From assembly GCA_001724855.1 (NCBI GenBank), contig MEED01000039.1, positions 1 to 55,562 on the forward strand: a stretch of 55,562 nt of DNA, in the 5' to 3' direction. Below the pieces are notes generated by a model, which was not told the origin of the DNA, searched no databases, and saw nothing but the letters and a program-made list of their open reading frames with translations. A program made the translations under genes and the position numbers. Shown piece after piece: positions 1 to 10,160 of this stretch. Position 1 is the stretch's first letter. Every line of letters starts with the position of its first letter. The stretch is from Lautropia sp. SCN 69-89 (GTDB lineage Bacteria; Pseudomonadota; Gammaproteobacteria; Burkholderiales; Burkholderiaceae_E).

Positions 1-103
1 TCGACATCTTCACGTTGGCGATGTCCACGCCGCTGTGGTCGCTCTTCACTCGAACCTTCACGTTGTAGTCGACCACCCGCTTCACGGGCACGAGGATCTT
101 CAT
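1..103 (-). CDS. etfB: Electron transfer flavoprotein subunit beta, N-terminal part
   Basis: Partial gene running off the left edge; 34 codons are visible. The protein starts [14 protein letters not shown] and continues with [19 protein letters not shown], the highly conserved N terminus of EtfB. With EtfA, EtfB carries FAD and AMP and moves electrons from acyl-CoA and other dehydrogenases to ETF-quinone oxidoreductase. The start is fixed by the conserved N terminus. A perfect TATAAT lies about 35 bases upstream at 139-144, so the gene probably has its own promoter rather than depending only on the crotonase gene upstream on the same strand. Confidence 0.9.
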   Translation of the reverse strand, partial: MKILVPVKRVVDYNVKVRVKSDHSGVDIANVKMS

Positions 104-138
104 CGGGGCCTCACGATCTTCGACAGGGGAAAAGGGCG

Positions 139-144
139 ATTATA
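139..144 (-). promoter_or_regulatory. Putative -10 box for etfB
   Basis: On the minus strand this reads TATAAT, a perfect sigma-70 -10 hexamer, in DNA that is otherwise almost all G and C. It would start transcription near position 132, about 30 bases before the etfB start. No good -35 hexamer is visible at the right distance, so the call rests on the -10 alone. Confidence 0.4.
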
Positions 145-169
145 GGGAGTTCGGGAAAACGTCCGTCCG

Positions 170-185
170 GGCGGCGCGCGCCGCC
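170..185 (-). terminator. Hairpin directly after the crotonase gene stop
   Basis: The 16-base sequence is a perfect palindrome (GGCGGCG, then CG, then CGCCGCC) abutting the stop codon of the gene ending at 186. On the minus strand a short TTTT run follows about 11 bases later. This looks like a weak intrinsic terminator separating that gene from etfB. Confidence 0.35.
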
Positions 186-995
186 TCACTTCCAGTCGGG
201 GCGGCGCTTCTCGATGAATGCCTGCACGCCCTCGAGAGCGGACTCGTCCATCATGTTGCAGGCCATCGTCTGGCCGGCCAGCTGGTAGGCGGCATCGACG
301 CCCATTTCGAGCTGCCGGTAGAACAGGCCCTTTCCGGCGGCGATCGCGACCGCGGGCTTCGCGCAGATCGACGCTGCGAGCCGGTCGACCTCGGCGTCGA
401 GCGCCTCGGGCGCGACCACCCGGTTGACCAGCCCCTTGGCCAGCGCGGTCGGCGCGTCGATGAACTCGCCGGTGACCAGCATCTCGAAGGCCGCCTTGCG
501 CGACAGGTTGCGCGACAACGCGACTGCCGGCGTCGAGCAGAACAGGCCCAGGTTCACGCCCGAGACGGCGAACTTCGCGTCGGCGCTGGCCACCGCGAGA
601 TCGCACATCGCCACCAGCTGGCAGCCCGCCGCGGTGGCGATGCCGTGCACCCTTGCGATCACCGGTTGCGGCAACTGCTGGATCGTCACCATCATGCGCG
701 CGCACTGGGCGAACAGGGTCCGGTAGTAATCGTGCGAAGGGCTGGCGCGCATCTCGCGCAAATCGTGGCCGGCGCAGAACGCCTTGCCGGCGCCCGCGAT
801 CACGACCACGCGGGCTTCGGGATCGGCCGCCACCCGCTCGAGCTCGCCCTGCACCGCACGCATCAGGTCTTCGGAGAGCGCGTTGAACTGCGCCGGGCGG
901 TTCAGCGTCAGCCTCACGACCCCGCGCTCGCGGACCACGCTGACCAGGGGCTCGCCCCGAGGCGACGACGAAAGATCTTGCGGAACGGCAGACAT
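186..995 (-). CDS. Enoyl-CoA hydratase/isomerase family protein, ECHDC3-like
   Basis: A 269-residue crotonase-fold protein. The CoA/oxyanion segment CAGHDLREM (about residues 74-82) and the second oxyanion segment TAAGCQLVAMCDLAVAS (121-137) are present. The two glutamates used by true enoyl-CoA hydratases are not: Gln126 stands where GGCEL usually has Glu, and the PE-x-x-LG site reads SGVNLG (145-150). The stretch GVNLGLFCSTPAVALSR is typical of the ECHDC3-like branch. It therefore probably binds an acyl-CoA, but a hydration reaction should not be assumed. It lies upstream of etfB on the same strand, suggesting acyl-CoA metabolism. Confidence 0.85.
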   Translation of the reverse strand: MSAVPQDLSSSPRGEPLVSVVRERGVVRLTLNRPAQFNALSEDLMRAVQGELERVAADPEARVVVIAGAGKAFCAGHDLREMRASPSHDYYRTLFAQCARMMVTIQQLPQPVIARVHGIATAAGCQLVAMCDLAVASADAKFAVSGVNLGLFCSTPAVALSRNLSRKAAFEMLVTGEFIDAPTALAKGLVNRVVAPEALDAEVDRLAASICAKPAVAIAAGKGLFYRQLEMGVDAAYQLAGQTMACNMMDESALEGVQAFIEKRRPDWK

Positions 996-1179
996 CGCGA
1001 ATCCTCCTTTGCACGGCCGCCGCCGCGGCCATCGGACGGTTTCCGGGCGAGCCGCCGGCCCGCCGCACGGCTCCGATTATCGGCGCGAGACGCCGATCGT
1101 CCAAACCGGCGAATGCGTCACACAGACGCCGCGCCGCGTTCGTTTACACTCGGTCGGACCCAACGACTCCAGGCCTTTC

Positions 1180-2099
<920 letters not shown>

Positions 2100-2103
<4 letters not shown>

Positions 2104-3134
2104 ACACGGTCGCGCACGGCCCCGATGCGCGGGCAGGCGCGCCCGGGCCCGTGCCGTCGATCGCCGATCCGCGGGGCGGACCGCTGTACCAGCGACTGAT
2201 CGACCTGATCCCCGGGCGCAGTCGTCCGCGCGCGGGCGACTACCGGCTCACCCGGCGCAACGTGTTCATGCTGCCCACGCGCGCCGGCCTGCTGCTCGCG
2301 GCGGTGGTGCTGACGATGCTCGTCACCGCGGTCAACTACCAGCTGTCGCTCGGCCATGCACTGACCTTCCTCGTCGCCGCGGTCGCGCTCGTGGCGATGC
2401 TGCACACCTGGCGCAACCTGGCGATGCTCACGCTGCGCGCCGGGCGCGCCGATCCGGTGTTCGCCGGCCAGATCGCGGAATTCACGCTGATTGCGCGCAA
2501 CCCGACGAAACTCGAGCGCTTCGCGCTCTGCCTGAACGCGGCCGGCATGGCGCAGCCGGAGTATTTCGACGTGGCGCCGGGCACCGAGCACTTCGTGACC
2601 ATCGCGCTGCCGGCTCGCAGGCGCGGGTGGATGCAGGTGCCGCGCCTCACGCTCGCAACGACCTTCCCGATGGGCATCTGGCGCGCCTGGGCGCGCTGGC
2701 ATCCGGCGCTGCGCGTGCTGGTCTACCCGCAACCCGAGACGCCGGCCGCGCCGCTGCCGGCGCGCGTCGCTGCGAGCGGCGAAGGCAGCGCGCGCGGACA
2801 GGGCAGCGAGGACATCGCGGCGCTGCGCCCGTACGCGCCCGGCGACTCGCCGCGGCTGGTCGCCTGGAAGGCGATCGCGCGCACCGCGTCCGAGAACCTG
2901 ATCAGCAAGCAGTTCGACGGCGGCGACCTCGGGGAACTCTCGCTCGAATGGTCGGCGCTGCCCGCGTCGATGGGCAGCGAGGCGCGCCTGTCGCGGCTCA
3001 CCCGATGGGTGCTCGATGCCGACGCCGCCGGCGTGCGCTACTCCCTGGAGATTCCCGGCACCCGCATCGCCATCGACCACGGGGCCGCCCACCTCACGCG
3101 CTGCCTCGAGGCGCTGGCCACCTGGGGCGCCTGA
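2100..3134 (+). CDS. DUF58 domain-containing protein
   Basis: 344 residues from a GTG at 2100 that overlaps the moxR-like stop (GTGA), implying translational coupling. Two hydrophobic helices near residues 60-100 (AGLLLAAVVLTMLVT and HALTFLVAAVALVAML) anchor it in the membrane. The DUF58 core lies in the C-terminal part (RPYAPGDSPRLVAWKAIART), resembling the vWA-like fold seen in MoxR partners. The family is found with MoxR ATPases, and its molecular role is not established. The next gene starts 6 bases downstream. Confidence 0.88.
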
Positions 3135-3140
3135 GCTTCG

Positions 3141-5162
3141 ATGGCGGCCGGCCTCCGCTATTCGTTGCGCGCGCTCGGCGGGACGATGGGCGCGCAGTGG
3201 GAGCGCGAGCGGCGCGAGACGCTGTTCCTGATGCTGCCGGTCGCGCTGTCGGTGCTGCCGCACCTGCCGCACCTGCCCTGGTGGACCAGCGCGGGCTTCT
3301 TCGTGCTGTTCGCATGGCGGCTGTTGCTGGTGCTGTCGGGCCGCTGGCTGCCGCGCGCCTCGGTGCGATGGGTAGCCGCGATCGCCTGCACCGCAGCGGT
3401 CTACGCGCATTACGAGACTTTGCTGGGACGCGAGCCCGGCGTCGCGCTGCTGGTGCTGTTTCTCGGGCTGAAGCTGATGGAGATGCGCGCCCGGCGCGAC
3501 CTGTTCGTGGTGATCTTCCTCTGCTTCTTCCTGCTGCTCGCCGCGTTCTTTCATTCGCAGTCGATCGCCACGGCGCTCGCGGTGGTGGCCGCGTTGTACG
3601 GACTGCTCGCGGCGATGCTCACGATGCAGTTCCGGCAGCACGAGACGCCGATCGGGCAGCGTCTGCGCAGCGTCGGCCTGATGCTGGCGCAGGCCTTGCC
3701 GATCGCCGCCGCGGTGTTCCTGCTGTTCCCCAGGTTCGGCGGGCCGCTGTGGGGCATGTCCGCCGACACACAGCGTGCGCGCACCGGCCTGTCCGACGCG
3801 ATGACGCCCGGCAACATCGCGAAGCTCTCCGAGTCCGACGAGATCGCGTTCCGGGTCCTGTTCGATGGTGCGACGCCACCGACCGCGCTGCTTTACTGGC
3901 GCGGGCCGGTCTTCGGCAGCTTCGACGGCCTCGCCTGGCGCGCGCACGACGCGCGCTTGGCACCGACGGGCGCGACGCGGCTGGAGTTCGGCGCACGGGA
4001 CGAGGCGTTCCGGTACACGGTGACGCAGGAGGCGACCGGCCGCAACTGGCTGTTCGCGCTGGAGATGCCGGCGCGTGCCGAGTCCGATTCGGTCCGTCCC
4101 ATCCTGCGCTCAGACCTGCAACTGGTCTCGCCGACGCCGATCGCCGAGCGCCTGCGCATGACGGTGGTCTCGGTCACCGACTTCCGGGCCGGCGCCGACG
4201 AGGACGCCGCGTCGCTGCGAAGCTGGCTCGCGCTGCCGGCCGGCTTCAATCCGCGCACCGTCGGGATGGCGGCCCGCTGGCGCAACGAAGCGGGTGCCGC
4301 GCCGGACGCCGACGAGCGGCTGGTCGAGCGCGCGTTGCAGATGTTCCGCCAGCAGCCGTTCCGCTACACGCTCGAGCCGCCGCTGCTCGGTCGCGACAGC
4401 GTCGACGACTTCCTGTTCGAGTCGCGCGCCGGCTTCTGCGAGCATTACTCGAGCGCATTCGCGGTACTGATGCGGGCACTGGGCATTCCGGCGCGCATCG
4501 TCACCGGCTACCAGGGCGGCGAACGCAACCCGGTGGACGGCTACTGGCTGGTGCGGCAGGCCGACGCGCACGCCTGGGCCGAAGTCTGGCTCGCCGGCCG
4601 CGGCTGGGTGCGGGTCGATCCCACCGCCGCAGTCGCGCCGCAACGCATCGAGCGAGGCCTGCGCCTGGGCGAAGCCGTATCGGGCCAGGACGTGGCGGCG
4701 CGCTCGCTCGCGCGGCGCCTGTGGTTCAACCTGGACGCGATCGGCAACGCGTGGAACCAGTGGGTGCTGTCGTACGACCGCAGCCGACAGCAGAGCCTGC
4801 TCTCCCGGATCGGCGTCGCGGCGAGCGACTGGCGGCAACTCGCCGCGCTGCTCGCGGGCGTGCTCGCCGCGCTGATCGGCGCAGTGGCGCTGCTCACCTT
4901 GCGCCCGCACCTGCCCCGCGATCCGGTGGTGCAGGCCTACGAATCGTTCTGCCTGAGGCTGGCGGCCGTCGGCCTCGGCCGCGCCAGGCACGAAACCGCG
5001 TCGCGCCATCTCGTGCGCATCGCGCGCGCGCTCGACGATACCCGGCTGTCCGAGGCGCGACGGATCGTCGCGGCCTACGAGCGACTGCGCTACGCCGAGG
5101 CTGCGCCCGATCGTGCAGCCGTGCGACACTTGCGCAAGTCCGTGCAAGCCTTCAAGCCGTGA
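3141..5162 (+). CDS. tgpA: Transglutaminase-like membrane protein (TgpA family, DUF3488)
   Basis: 673 residues. The N-terminal region holds several membrane helices (about residues 30-200), followed by a periplasmic transglutaminase-like domain and a C-terminal helix near 575-595 (AALLAGVLAALIGAVALLTL). The catalytic triad can be read: Cys in GFCEHYSS (about 432), His in DAHAWAEVW (about 476) and Asp in RVDPTAAV (about 492). TgpA of Pseudomonas is a periplasmic-facing transglutaminase important for viability. It is the third gene of the MoxR-DUF58 operon and its end overlaps a possible GTG start of the following mltB-like gene. Confidence 0.88.
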   Translation: MAAGLRYSLRALGGTMGAQWERERRETLFLMLPVALSVLPHLPHLPWWTSAGFFVLFAWRLLLVLSGRWLPRASVRWVAAIACTAAVYAHYETLLGREPGVALLVLFLGLKLMEMRARRDLFVVIFLCFFLLLAAFFHSQSIATALAVVAALYGLLAAMLTMQFRQHETPIGQRLRSVGLMLAQALPIAAAVFLLFPRFGGPLWGMSADTQRARTGLSDAMTPGNIAKLSESDEIAFRVLFDGATPPTALLYWRGPVFGSFDGLAWRAHDARLAPTGATRLEFGARDEAFRYTVTQEATGRNWLFALEMPARAESDSVRPILRSDLQLVSPTPIAERLRMTVVSVTDFRAGADEDAASLRSWLALPAGFNPRTVGMAARWRNEAGAAPDADERLVERALQMFRQQPFRYTLEPPLLGRDSVDDFLFESRAGFCEHYSSAFAVLMRALGIPARIVTGYQGGERNPVDGYWLVRQADAHAWAEVWLAGRGWVRVDPTAAVAPQRIERGLRLGEAVSGQDVAARSLARRLWFNLDAIGNAWNQWVLSYDRSRQQSLLSRIGVAASDWRQLAALLAGVLAALIGAVALLTLRPHLPRDPVVQAYESFCLRLAAVGLGRARHETASRHLVRIARALDDTRLSEARRIVAAYERLRYAEAAPDRAAVRHLRKSVQAFKP

Positions 5163-5242
5163 GCCCGCGTCCGCCCGCCGCCCCGCCCCTGCCTGTCAGG
5201 GGCTGGAGATCGGGCTGCCGCGCCGCAGGCGGCGCCACCGTC

Positions 5243-6340
5243 ATGCGCGCGGCGCTGGCGGCGCTGGTCATCGCGATCGCCACCGCTCCGGGCGGCGCCG
5301 AGGCGAAACGACGCTCGAAGCGGCCCGCGGCGGCGCCGCTTGCGACGGCCACCACGGCCACCGCGGCCAGCCCAGCCGCCGGATCCGCCGCGCCCACCAC
5401 CGCCGCAACGACCGCCACGAGCTACGCCGAGCGCCCGGAGGTGCGCACCTTCGTCGCCGAGATGGCCGAGCGGCACGGCTTCATCGAATCCGAGTTGCTG
5501 GAGATGTTCTCGCAGGTGCGGCGCAACGACGCGGCGATGCGCCTGATGGCACCGCCGCCGCCGGAGTTCAAGCGTTCGTGGGCCGCGTACCGCTCGCGCT
5601 TCCTCGATCCGCTGCGCATCCGCGAAGGCCTGCGCTTCTGGCGCGAGCAGGATCTCTGGCTCGAACTCGCGGCGCAGCGATTCGGCGTGCCTCCCGAGAT
5701 CGTGGTCGCGATCATCGGCGTCGAGACGCTCTATGGCCGCATGACCGGCAACTTCCGCGTGCTGGACGTGCTCACGACGCTGGCCTTCGACTACCCGCGG
5801 CGTGCCGACTACTTTCGCGGCGAGCTCGAGCAATACCTGCTCTACAGCCGCGAATCCGCGCTCGACGTCTTCTCCGTGCGCGGCTCGTTCGCCGGGGCGA
5901 TCGGCCTGCCACAGTTCATGCCGGGCAGCATCCGCCGGTTCGCGGTCGACCTGGACGGCGACGGCAGCGTCGAGCTTCAGTCGAATCCGGCCGACGCGAT
6001 CGGCAGCGTCGCCAGCTTCCTCGCGACGCACGGCTGGCGCAGCGGCGAGCCGGTGCGCTTCGAAATGCGCTTCGACAGCGAGGCGCGGCTCGCGCCGCTG
6101 GTCGAGGCCGGCATCCGGCCGCAGTTCACGATCACCGAGCTTGCCCGGTACGGGGTGTCGAGCGCCGAACCGGTTTCGCCGGACATGCCGCTGGCACTGG
6201 TCGACCTGCCCAACGGCGACGATGCACCGAGCTACTACCTGGGCGCGCAGAACTTCTTCACGATCACCCGCTACAACCGCTCGAGCTTCTACGCGATGGC
6301 GGTTTACGAGCTCGCGCGCCAGCTCGCCGCGCGGCGCTGA
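5243..6340 (+). CDS. mltB: Lytic murein transglycosylase B family protein
   Basis: 365 residues from the ATG at 5243, giving a signal peptide (MRAALAALVIAIATAPGGAEA) followed by a low-complexity Ala/Thr linker. No lipobox cysteine is evident, so this may be a soluble periplasmic form. Family motifs are clear: the catalytic Glu in GVETLYGRMTG (about residue 160) and FAGAIGLPQFMPGS with RFAVDLDGDG. The enzyme would cleave peptidoglycan to 1,6-anhydromuropeptides. An in-frame GTG at 5159 overlaps the upstream stop and would add 28 residues, but it would bury the signal peptide. Confidence 0.88.
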   Translation: MRAALAALVIAIATAPGGAEAKRRSKRPAAAPLATATTATAASPAAGSAAPTTAATTATSYAERPEVRTFVAEMAERHGFIESELLEMFSQVRRNDAAMRLMAPPPPEFKRSWAAYRSRFLDPLRIREGLRFWREQDLWLELAAQRFGVPPEIVVAIIGVETLYGRMTGNFRVLDVLTTLAFDYPRRADYFRGELEQYLLYSRESALDVFSVRGSFAGAIGLPQFMPGSIRRFAVDLDGDGSVELQSNPADAIGSVASFLATHGWRSGEPVRFEMRFDSEARLAPLVEAGIRPQFTITELARYGVSSAEPVSPDMPLALVDLPNGDDAPSYYLGAQNFFTITRYNRSSFYAMAVYELARQLAARR

Positions 6341-6345
6341 ACCCA

Positions 6346-6366
6346 CGGGGCGCCGTGGCGCCCGTT
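6346..6366. terminator. Putative bidirectional terminator between mltB and eamA genes
   Basis: The 25-base gap between two converging genes holds a GC-rich inverted repeat, GGGCGCC then GGCGCCC (with flanking ACG/CGT), able to form a short hairpin. No U-tract is present. Position between convergent stops is the main support. Confidence 0.3.
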
Positions 6367-7247
6367 CAATCCTCGATCGGGCGCGCCTCGACCCTGCGCA
6401 GCGCCGCCATCATCACCCCGGTGGACACGATCAGCACGATGCCGACGAGCGACACCGCGTCGGGAAATTGCCCGAAGAACAGCAGCCCGAAGATCACTGC
6501 CATGACCGAGTGCGTGTAGCCGAACGGCGCGAGCGCTGCCGCCGAACCGTGCTCGTAGGCGCGCACCAGCAGCAGGTGGCCGAAGGCGCCGATCGCGCCC
6601 ATCGCGACGAACAGCACGGCCTGCAGCCAGTTCTCGGGCAGCTGCCAGCGCCCGGGCGCCACCACCGCCAGCATCACCGCGGCGACCAGCGCGCCGATGA
6701 ACAGCGTCGCCAACCCGTTGTCGACGCCGGCCAGCCTGCGGGTGAGCAGCTGGTAGCCGACGATGAACAGCGCAGCGACCAGCGGCAGCGCCGCCGCCCA
6801 GCCGAACAGCGCACTGCCGGGACGCACGATCAGCAGCACGCCGCCGAAACTGAGCGCCAGCGACAGCCAGGCGCCGCGCGGCGCGCGCTCGTGCATCAGG
6901 GCCACCGCGCCGACGGAAACCAGGATCGGCGCGATCGAGACGATCGCCGTGGCTTCGGCCAGCGGCAGGTAGGCCACGCTCGAGAAGAAGCACACCGAGG
7001 ACATGGCCAGGCACACGCCGCGCGCGACCTGCAGCGAGGGCCGCCGCGTGCGCAGCAGCGCGCGCCCCATGCGCGGCATGAAGATCGCCGCCATGACCAG
7101 GACGTGGAAGACGTAGCGCGCCCAGGCGACCAGCAGCGGATGGTGGGTCTGCGACAGGTACTTCGCCACGCTGTCGAGAAGCGCGAAGCTGGCGCAGGCT
7201 CCGACCAGCAGGGCGATGGCGCGCAGCGGCGCGTGGTCGGCGGGCAT
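6366..7247 (-). CDS. DMT superfamily transporter, EamA type
   Basis: 293 residues with about ten hydrophobic helices arranged as two EamA repeats, the standard size and layout for drug/metabolite exporters (RhaT/YdcZ-like group). The first repeat starts AIALLVGACASFALLDSVAKYLS and the second is near LVGYQLLTRRLAGVDNG. The substrate cannot be predicted. It starts 21 bases after the cysM stop on the same strand, so the order oxyR-cysM-eamA may be one transcript; export of a cysteine-pathway metabolite is possible but speculative. Confidence 0.85.
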   Translation of the reverse strand: MPADHAPLRAIALLVGACASFALLDSVAKYLSQTHHPLLVAWARYVFHVLVMAAIFMPRMGRALLRTRRPSLQVARGVCLAMSSVCFFSSVAYLPLAEATAIVSIAPILVSVGAVALMHERAPRGAWLSLALSFGGVLLIVRPGSALFGWAAALPLVAALFIVGYQLLTRRLAGVDNGLATLFIGALVAAVMLAVVAPGRWQLPENWLQAVLFVAMGAIGAFGHLLLVRAYEHGSAAALAPFGYTHSVMAVIFGLLFFGQFPDAVSLVGIVLIVSTGVMMAALRRVEARPIED

Positions 7248-7268
7248 CTGCAGGAACGCAGGCGGCGG

Positions 7269-8183
7269 CTATCCCGGAAACACGCCAGTGGAGAGATAGC
7301 GGTCGCCGCGATCGCAGACGACGAACACGATCGTCGCGTTCTCGGCCTCGCGGGCCAGTCGCAGCGCGATGCAGCACGCACCGGCCGCCGAGATTCCGCA
7401 GAAGATCCCCTCCTCGACCGCCAGGCGCCGCGCCATTTCCTCGGCATCGGCCTGCGAGACCGACTCGATGCGGTCGACGCGCGCGTGCCGGTAGATCTTC
7501 GGCATGTAGGCTTCGGGCCACTTGCGGATGCCCGGGATCGACGACCCCTCGGTCGGCTGCGCGCCGACGATGCACACCGCCGGATTGCGTTCCTTCAGGT
7601 AGCGCGACACGCCGGTGATCGTGCCGGTCGTGCCCATCGCCGAGATGAAGTGCGTGACCTGGCCCTTCGTGTCGTCCCAGATCTCGGGGCCGGTGGTCTC
7701 GTAGTGCGCCGCCCAGTTGTCGTCGTTCGAGAACTGGTCGAGCACGCGGCCGCGCCCCTCGCGCTGCATCTGGTCGGCGAGGTCGCGCGCGCCCTCCATG
7801 CCCTGCTCGCGGCTGACCAGCACGAGTTCGGCGCCGTAGGCCTTCATCGACTGGCGCCGCTCGAGCGACAGGTTCTCCGGCATGATCAGCACCATCCGGT
7901 AGCCGCGCAGCGCCGCCGCCATCGCCAGCCCGATGCCGGTGTTGCCCGAAGTCGCCTCGATCAGCGTATCGCCGGGGCGGATCTCGCCACGCGCCTCGGC
8001 GCGCGCGATCATCGCCAGCGCCGGGCGGTCCTTGACCGATCCGGCCGGGTTGTTGCCCTCCATCTTGCCCAGCACGACGTTGCCCCGGGGATCGCCGTCG
8101 GCGCCGGGAAGGCGCTGCAGCTTCACCAGCGGCGTGCGGCCGATGGTCTGTTCGATCGTCGGATAGGCTGGGCGCTCGCTCAT
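7269..8183 (-). CDS. cysM: Cysteine synthase B (O-acetylserine sulfhydrylase)
   Basis: 304 residues, a fold-type II PLP enzyme. The PLP lysine is Lys51 in NNPAGSVKDRPAL; the phosphate loop TSGNTGIGLA and the substrate loop SAMGTTGTITG are present. The motif EGIFCGISAAGA near the C terminus fits the CysM rather than the CysK group. It condenses O-acetylserine with sulfide or thiosulfate to give cysteine or S-sulfocysteine in the cytoplasm. Its start lies 16 bases from the oxyR stop, placing it in the same operon as a peroxide sensor, which fits thiol supply under oxidative stress. Confidence 0.92.
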   Translation of the reverse strand: MSERPAYPTIEQTIGRTPLVKLQRLPGADGDPRGNVVLGKMEGNNPAGSVKDRPALAMIARAEARGEIRPGDTLIEATSGNTGIGLAMAAALRGYRMVLIMPENLSLERRQSMKAYGAELVLVSREQGMEGARDLADQMQREGRGRVLDQFSNDDNWAAHYETTGPEIWDDTKGQVTHFISAMGTTGTITGVSRYLKERNPAVCIVGAQPTEGSSIPGIRKWPEAYMPKIYRHARVDRIESVSQADAEEMARRLAVEEGIFCGISAAGACCIALRLAREAENATIVFVVCDRGDRYLSTGVFPG

Positions 8184-8199
8184 GATCTCGCTCGCGAAT

Positions 8200-9144
8200 T
8201 CAGTGGAACACCGGACACTCTTCGGGCAGCGGCGTGACGCCGGGAAGGCCGGCGTCGAGGATCGCGCGCCGCACCGCCTCGATCGCCGCCACCCGCCCGA
8301 AGCTCTTGCGCCAGACCAGCGACACGCGCCGGTGCGGCGGCGGCGCCACGAACGGAATGTAGCTCAGCAGGTCGCCGTCGCGCGGCTGCGCACAGGCGGT
8401 CCAGGGCAGCACGGTGATGCCGACGCCCGACGCCACCATGTGCCGGATCGTCTCGAGCGACGAGCCCTCGAAGGTCTTCTGGATGCCTGCGCTCGACTGC
8501 GAATAGCGCGACAGCTCGGGACACACCTCGAGCACCTGGTCGCGAAAGCAGTGCCCGGTGCCCAGCAGCAGCATCGTCTGCTCCTTCAGCTCGATCGAGC
8601 GGATCGCCTTGCGCCGTGCCCACCGGTGCTGCTTCGGCACCGCGACCACGAAGGGTTCCTCGTAGACGCCCTGGGTGGCCAGCCCGTGGTCGGGAAACGG
8701 GTCGGCGAGGATCGCGAGGTCGACGTCGCCCTGGCGCAGCAGCTCGAGCAGCTTCACGGTGAAGTTCTCCTGCAGCAGCAGCGGCATCTGCGGCGCGTCT
8801 TCGATCATCCGCGGCACCAGTCGCGGCAGCAGATAGGGGCCGATGGTGTAGATGACGCCGACGCGCAGCGCCCCCATCAGCGGGTCCTTGCCCTGCGCCG
8901 CGATCTCGCGGATCGCGTTGGTCTGCTCGAGCACGTGCTGCGCCTGCTCGACGATCTGCGCGCCCACCGGCGTGATGGCGATTTCGCTGCCGCCGCGCTC
9001 GAACAACTGCACGCCCAGCTCTTCCTCGAGCTTGCGGATCGCCACCGACAGCGTCGGCTGGCTGACGAAGCAGGCCTCGGCCGCCCGCCCGAAGTGGCGC
9101 TCGCGCGCCACGGCGACGATGTACTTGAGTTCGGTGAGCGTCAT
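8200..9144 (-). CDS. oxyR: Hydrogen peroxide-sensing LysR regulator OxyR
   Basis: 314 residues with an N-terminal LysR helix-turn-helix (TELKYIVAVARERHFGRAA, VSQPTLSVAIRKLE) and a periplasmic-binding-fold sensor domain. The redox pair is at Cys199 and Cys208 in GTGHCFRDQVLEVC, the same numbering as Escherichia coli OxyR, so the disulfide switch should work. The start was set at the ATG at 9144, giving the standard LysR N terminus. cysM follows 16 bases downstream. In related bacteria oxyR is often next to recG; here a kinase gene stands between them. A TATGAT -10 candidate lies at 9157-9162. Confidence 0.94.
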   Translation of the reverse strand: MTLTELKYIVAVARERHFGRAAEACFVSQPTLSVAIRKLEEELGVQLFERGGSEIAITPVGAQIVEQAQHVLEQTNAIREIAAQGKDPLMGALRVGVIYTIGPYLLPRLVPRMIEDAPQMPLLLQENFTVKLLELLRQGDVDLAILADPFPDHGLATQGVYEEPFVVAVPKQHRWARRKAIRSIELKEQTMLLLGTGHCFRDQVLEVCPELSRYSQSSAGIQKTFEGSSLETIRHMVASGVGITVLPWTACAQPRDGDLLSYIPFVAPPPHRRVSLVWRKSFGRVAAIEAVRRAILDAGLPGVTPLPEECPVFH

Positions 9145-9156
9145 GGACTTGCCGCG

Positions 9157-9162
9157 ATCATA
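9157..9162 (-). promoter_or_regulatory. Putative -10 box for oxyR
   Basis: The minus strand reads TATGAT 13 bases ahead of the oxyR start, within the 47-base divergent gap shared with the dgoK-like gene. It matches the sigma-70 -10 box well, but no convincing -35 is seen, and the distance implies a very short leader. Confidence 0.3.
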
Positions 9163-9191
9163 CCAAGCGGCGACTCGGGCATACTGCAACG

Positions 9192-10157
9192 ATGCCGGAA
9201 ACGCCCACGCACGCCGCAGCCACGCTTCGTCACGACTCCGCGTCGCTGATCGGCGTCGACTGGGGATCGAGCGCGCTGCGCGCCTGGCTGATCGGCGCCG
9301 ACGGCATCGTCGCGCGCCGCGAGTCGGCGGCCGGCGTGGCCACGATCGCCGACGGGCGCTTTCGCGAGGCGCTCGAGGCGCTGTGCGGCGACTGGCTCGG
9401 TCGCGCGCCCTCGCTGCCGGTGATCGCCTGCGGCATGATCGGCAGCCGCGACGGATGGCGCGACGCCGGACGCCTGCGCACGCCGGCCGGCCTGCAGACG
9501 CTCGCGCAACGCCTGTCGAGCTTCGACGACCTGCTCGGGCGAGCGTTCCGGGTCGTGCCCGGACTGGTCGCGCGCGGCCAGATCGACTCGCCCGACCTGA
9601 TGCGCGGCGGCGAGACGCAGGTGTTCGGCGCACTGCAGGGCCGCGAGGGCCTGTTCGTGCTGCCGGGCACGCATTGCCGCTGGGTCGAGGTGCGCGACCG
9701 GCAGGTCGTCGCGTTCCGCACCTACATGACCGGCGAAATCTATTCCCTGCTGTGCCGGCGCTCGACATTGGCGAGCCTGTGCGGCGATCCCGACGACTCG
9801 TCGCAGCACCAGGCCGAGGCGCTGCGCGCGTTCGACGAAGGCGTCGACCACGCCGGCACGCGGCCCGGCTCGCTGACCCATCTGCTGTTCACCGCGCGCA
9901 CCGAGGCGCTGCTCGGCGGGCTCGCCGCGCACCAGCTTCCTGCCTACCTGTCGGGACTGCTGATCGGCGCCGAGATCCGCGACGCATCCGACTGGTCGCC
10001 GCACGACCTGGTGCCGACGGTGGTGGCACGCAGCGAGCTCGCGTCGCGCTACGCCCGTGCGATGCACCGGCTCGGGCTGCACGGCAGCGTGGCCGACGGC
10101 GACTCGGCCGCCGCGGGGCTCGCTGCGATCGCGCGCGCCGCAACGCTCGTGGCGTAA
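9192..10157 (+). CDS. dgoK: 2-dehydro-3-deoxygalactonokinase (DgoK family)
   Basis: 321 residues of the DgoK family. The N-terminal phosphate-binding segment IGVDWGSSALRAWL, then VIACGMIGSRDGWRDAG, LMRGGETQVFGAL and the family block LPGTHCRWVEV followed by FRTYMTGEIYSLL are all recognisable. DgoK phosphorylates 2-keto-3-deoxygalactonate at C6 in the De Ley-Doudoroff galactose route. The partner aldolase DgoA usually lies beside it; here no sugar-acid gene is adjacent. The gene sits alone, reversed, between oxyR and recG, divergent from oxyR with a 47-base gap. Confidence 0.85.
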   Translation: MPETPTHAAATLRHDSASLIGVDWGSSALRAWLIGADGIVARRESAAGVATIADGRFREALEALCGDWLGRAPSLPVIACGMIGSRDGWRDAGRLRTPAGLQTLAQRLSSFDDLLGRAFRVVPGLVARGQIDSPDLMRGGETQVFGALQGREGLFVLPGTHCRWVEVRDRQVVAFRTYMTGEIYSLLCRRSTLASLCGDPDDSSQHQAEALRAFDEGVDHAGTRPGSLTHLLFTARTEALLGGLAAHQLPAYLSGLLIGAEIRDASDWSPHDLVPTVVARSELASRYARAMHRLGLHGSVADGDSAAAGLAAIARAATLVA

Positions 10158-10160
10158 GAC

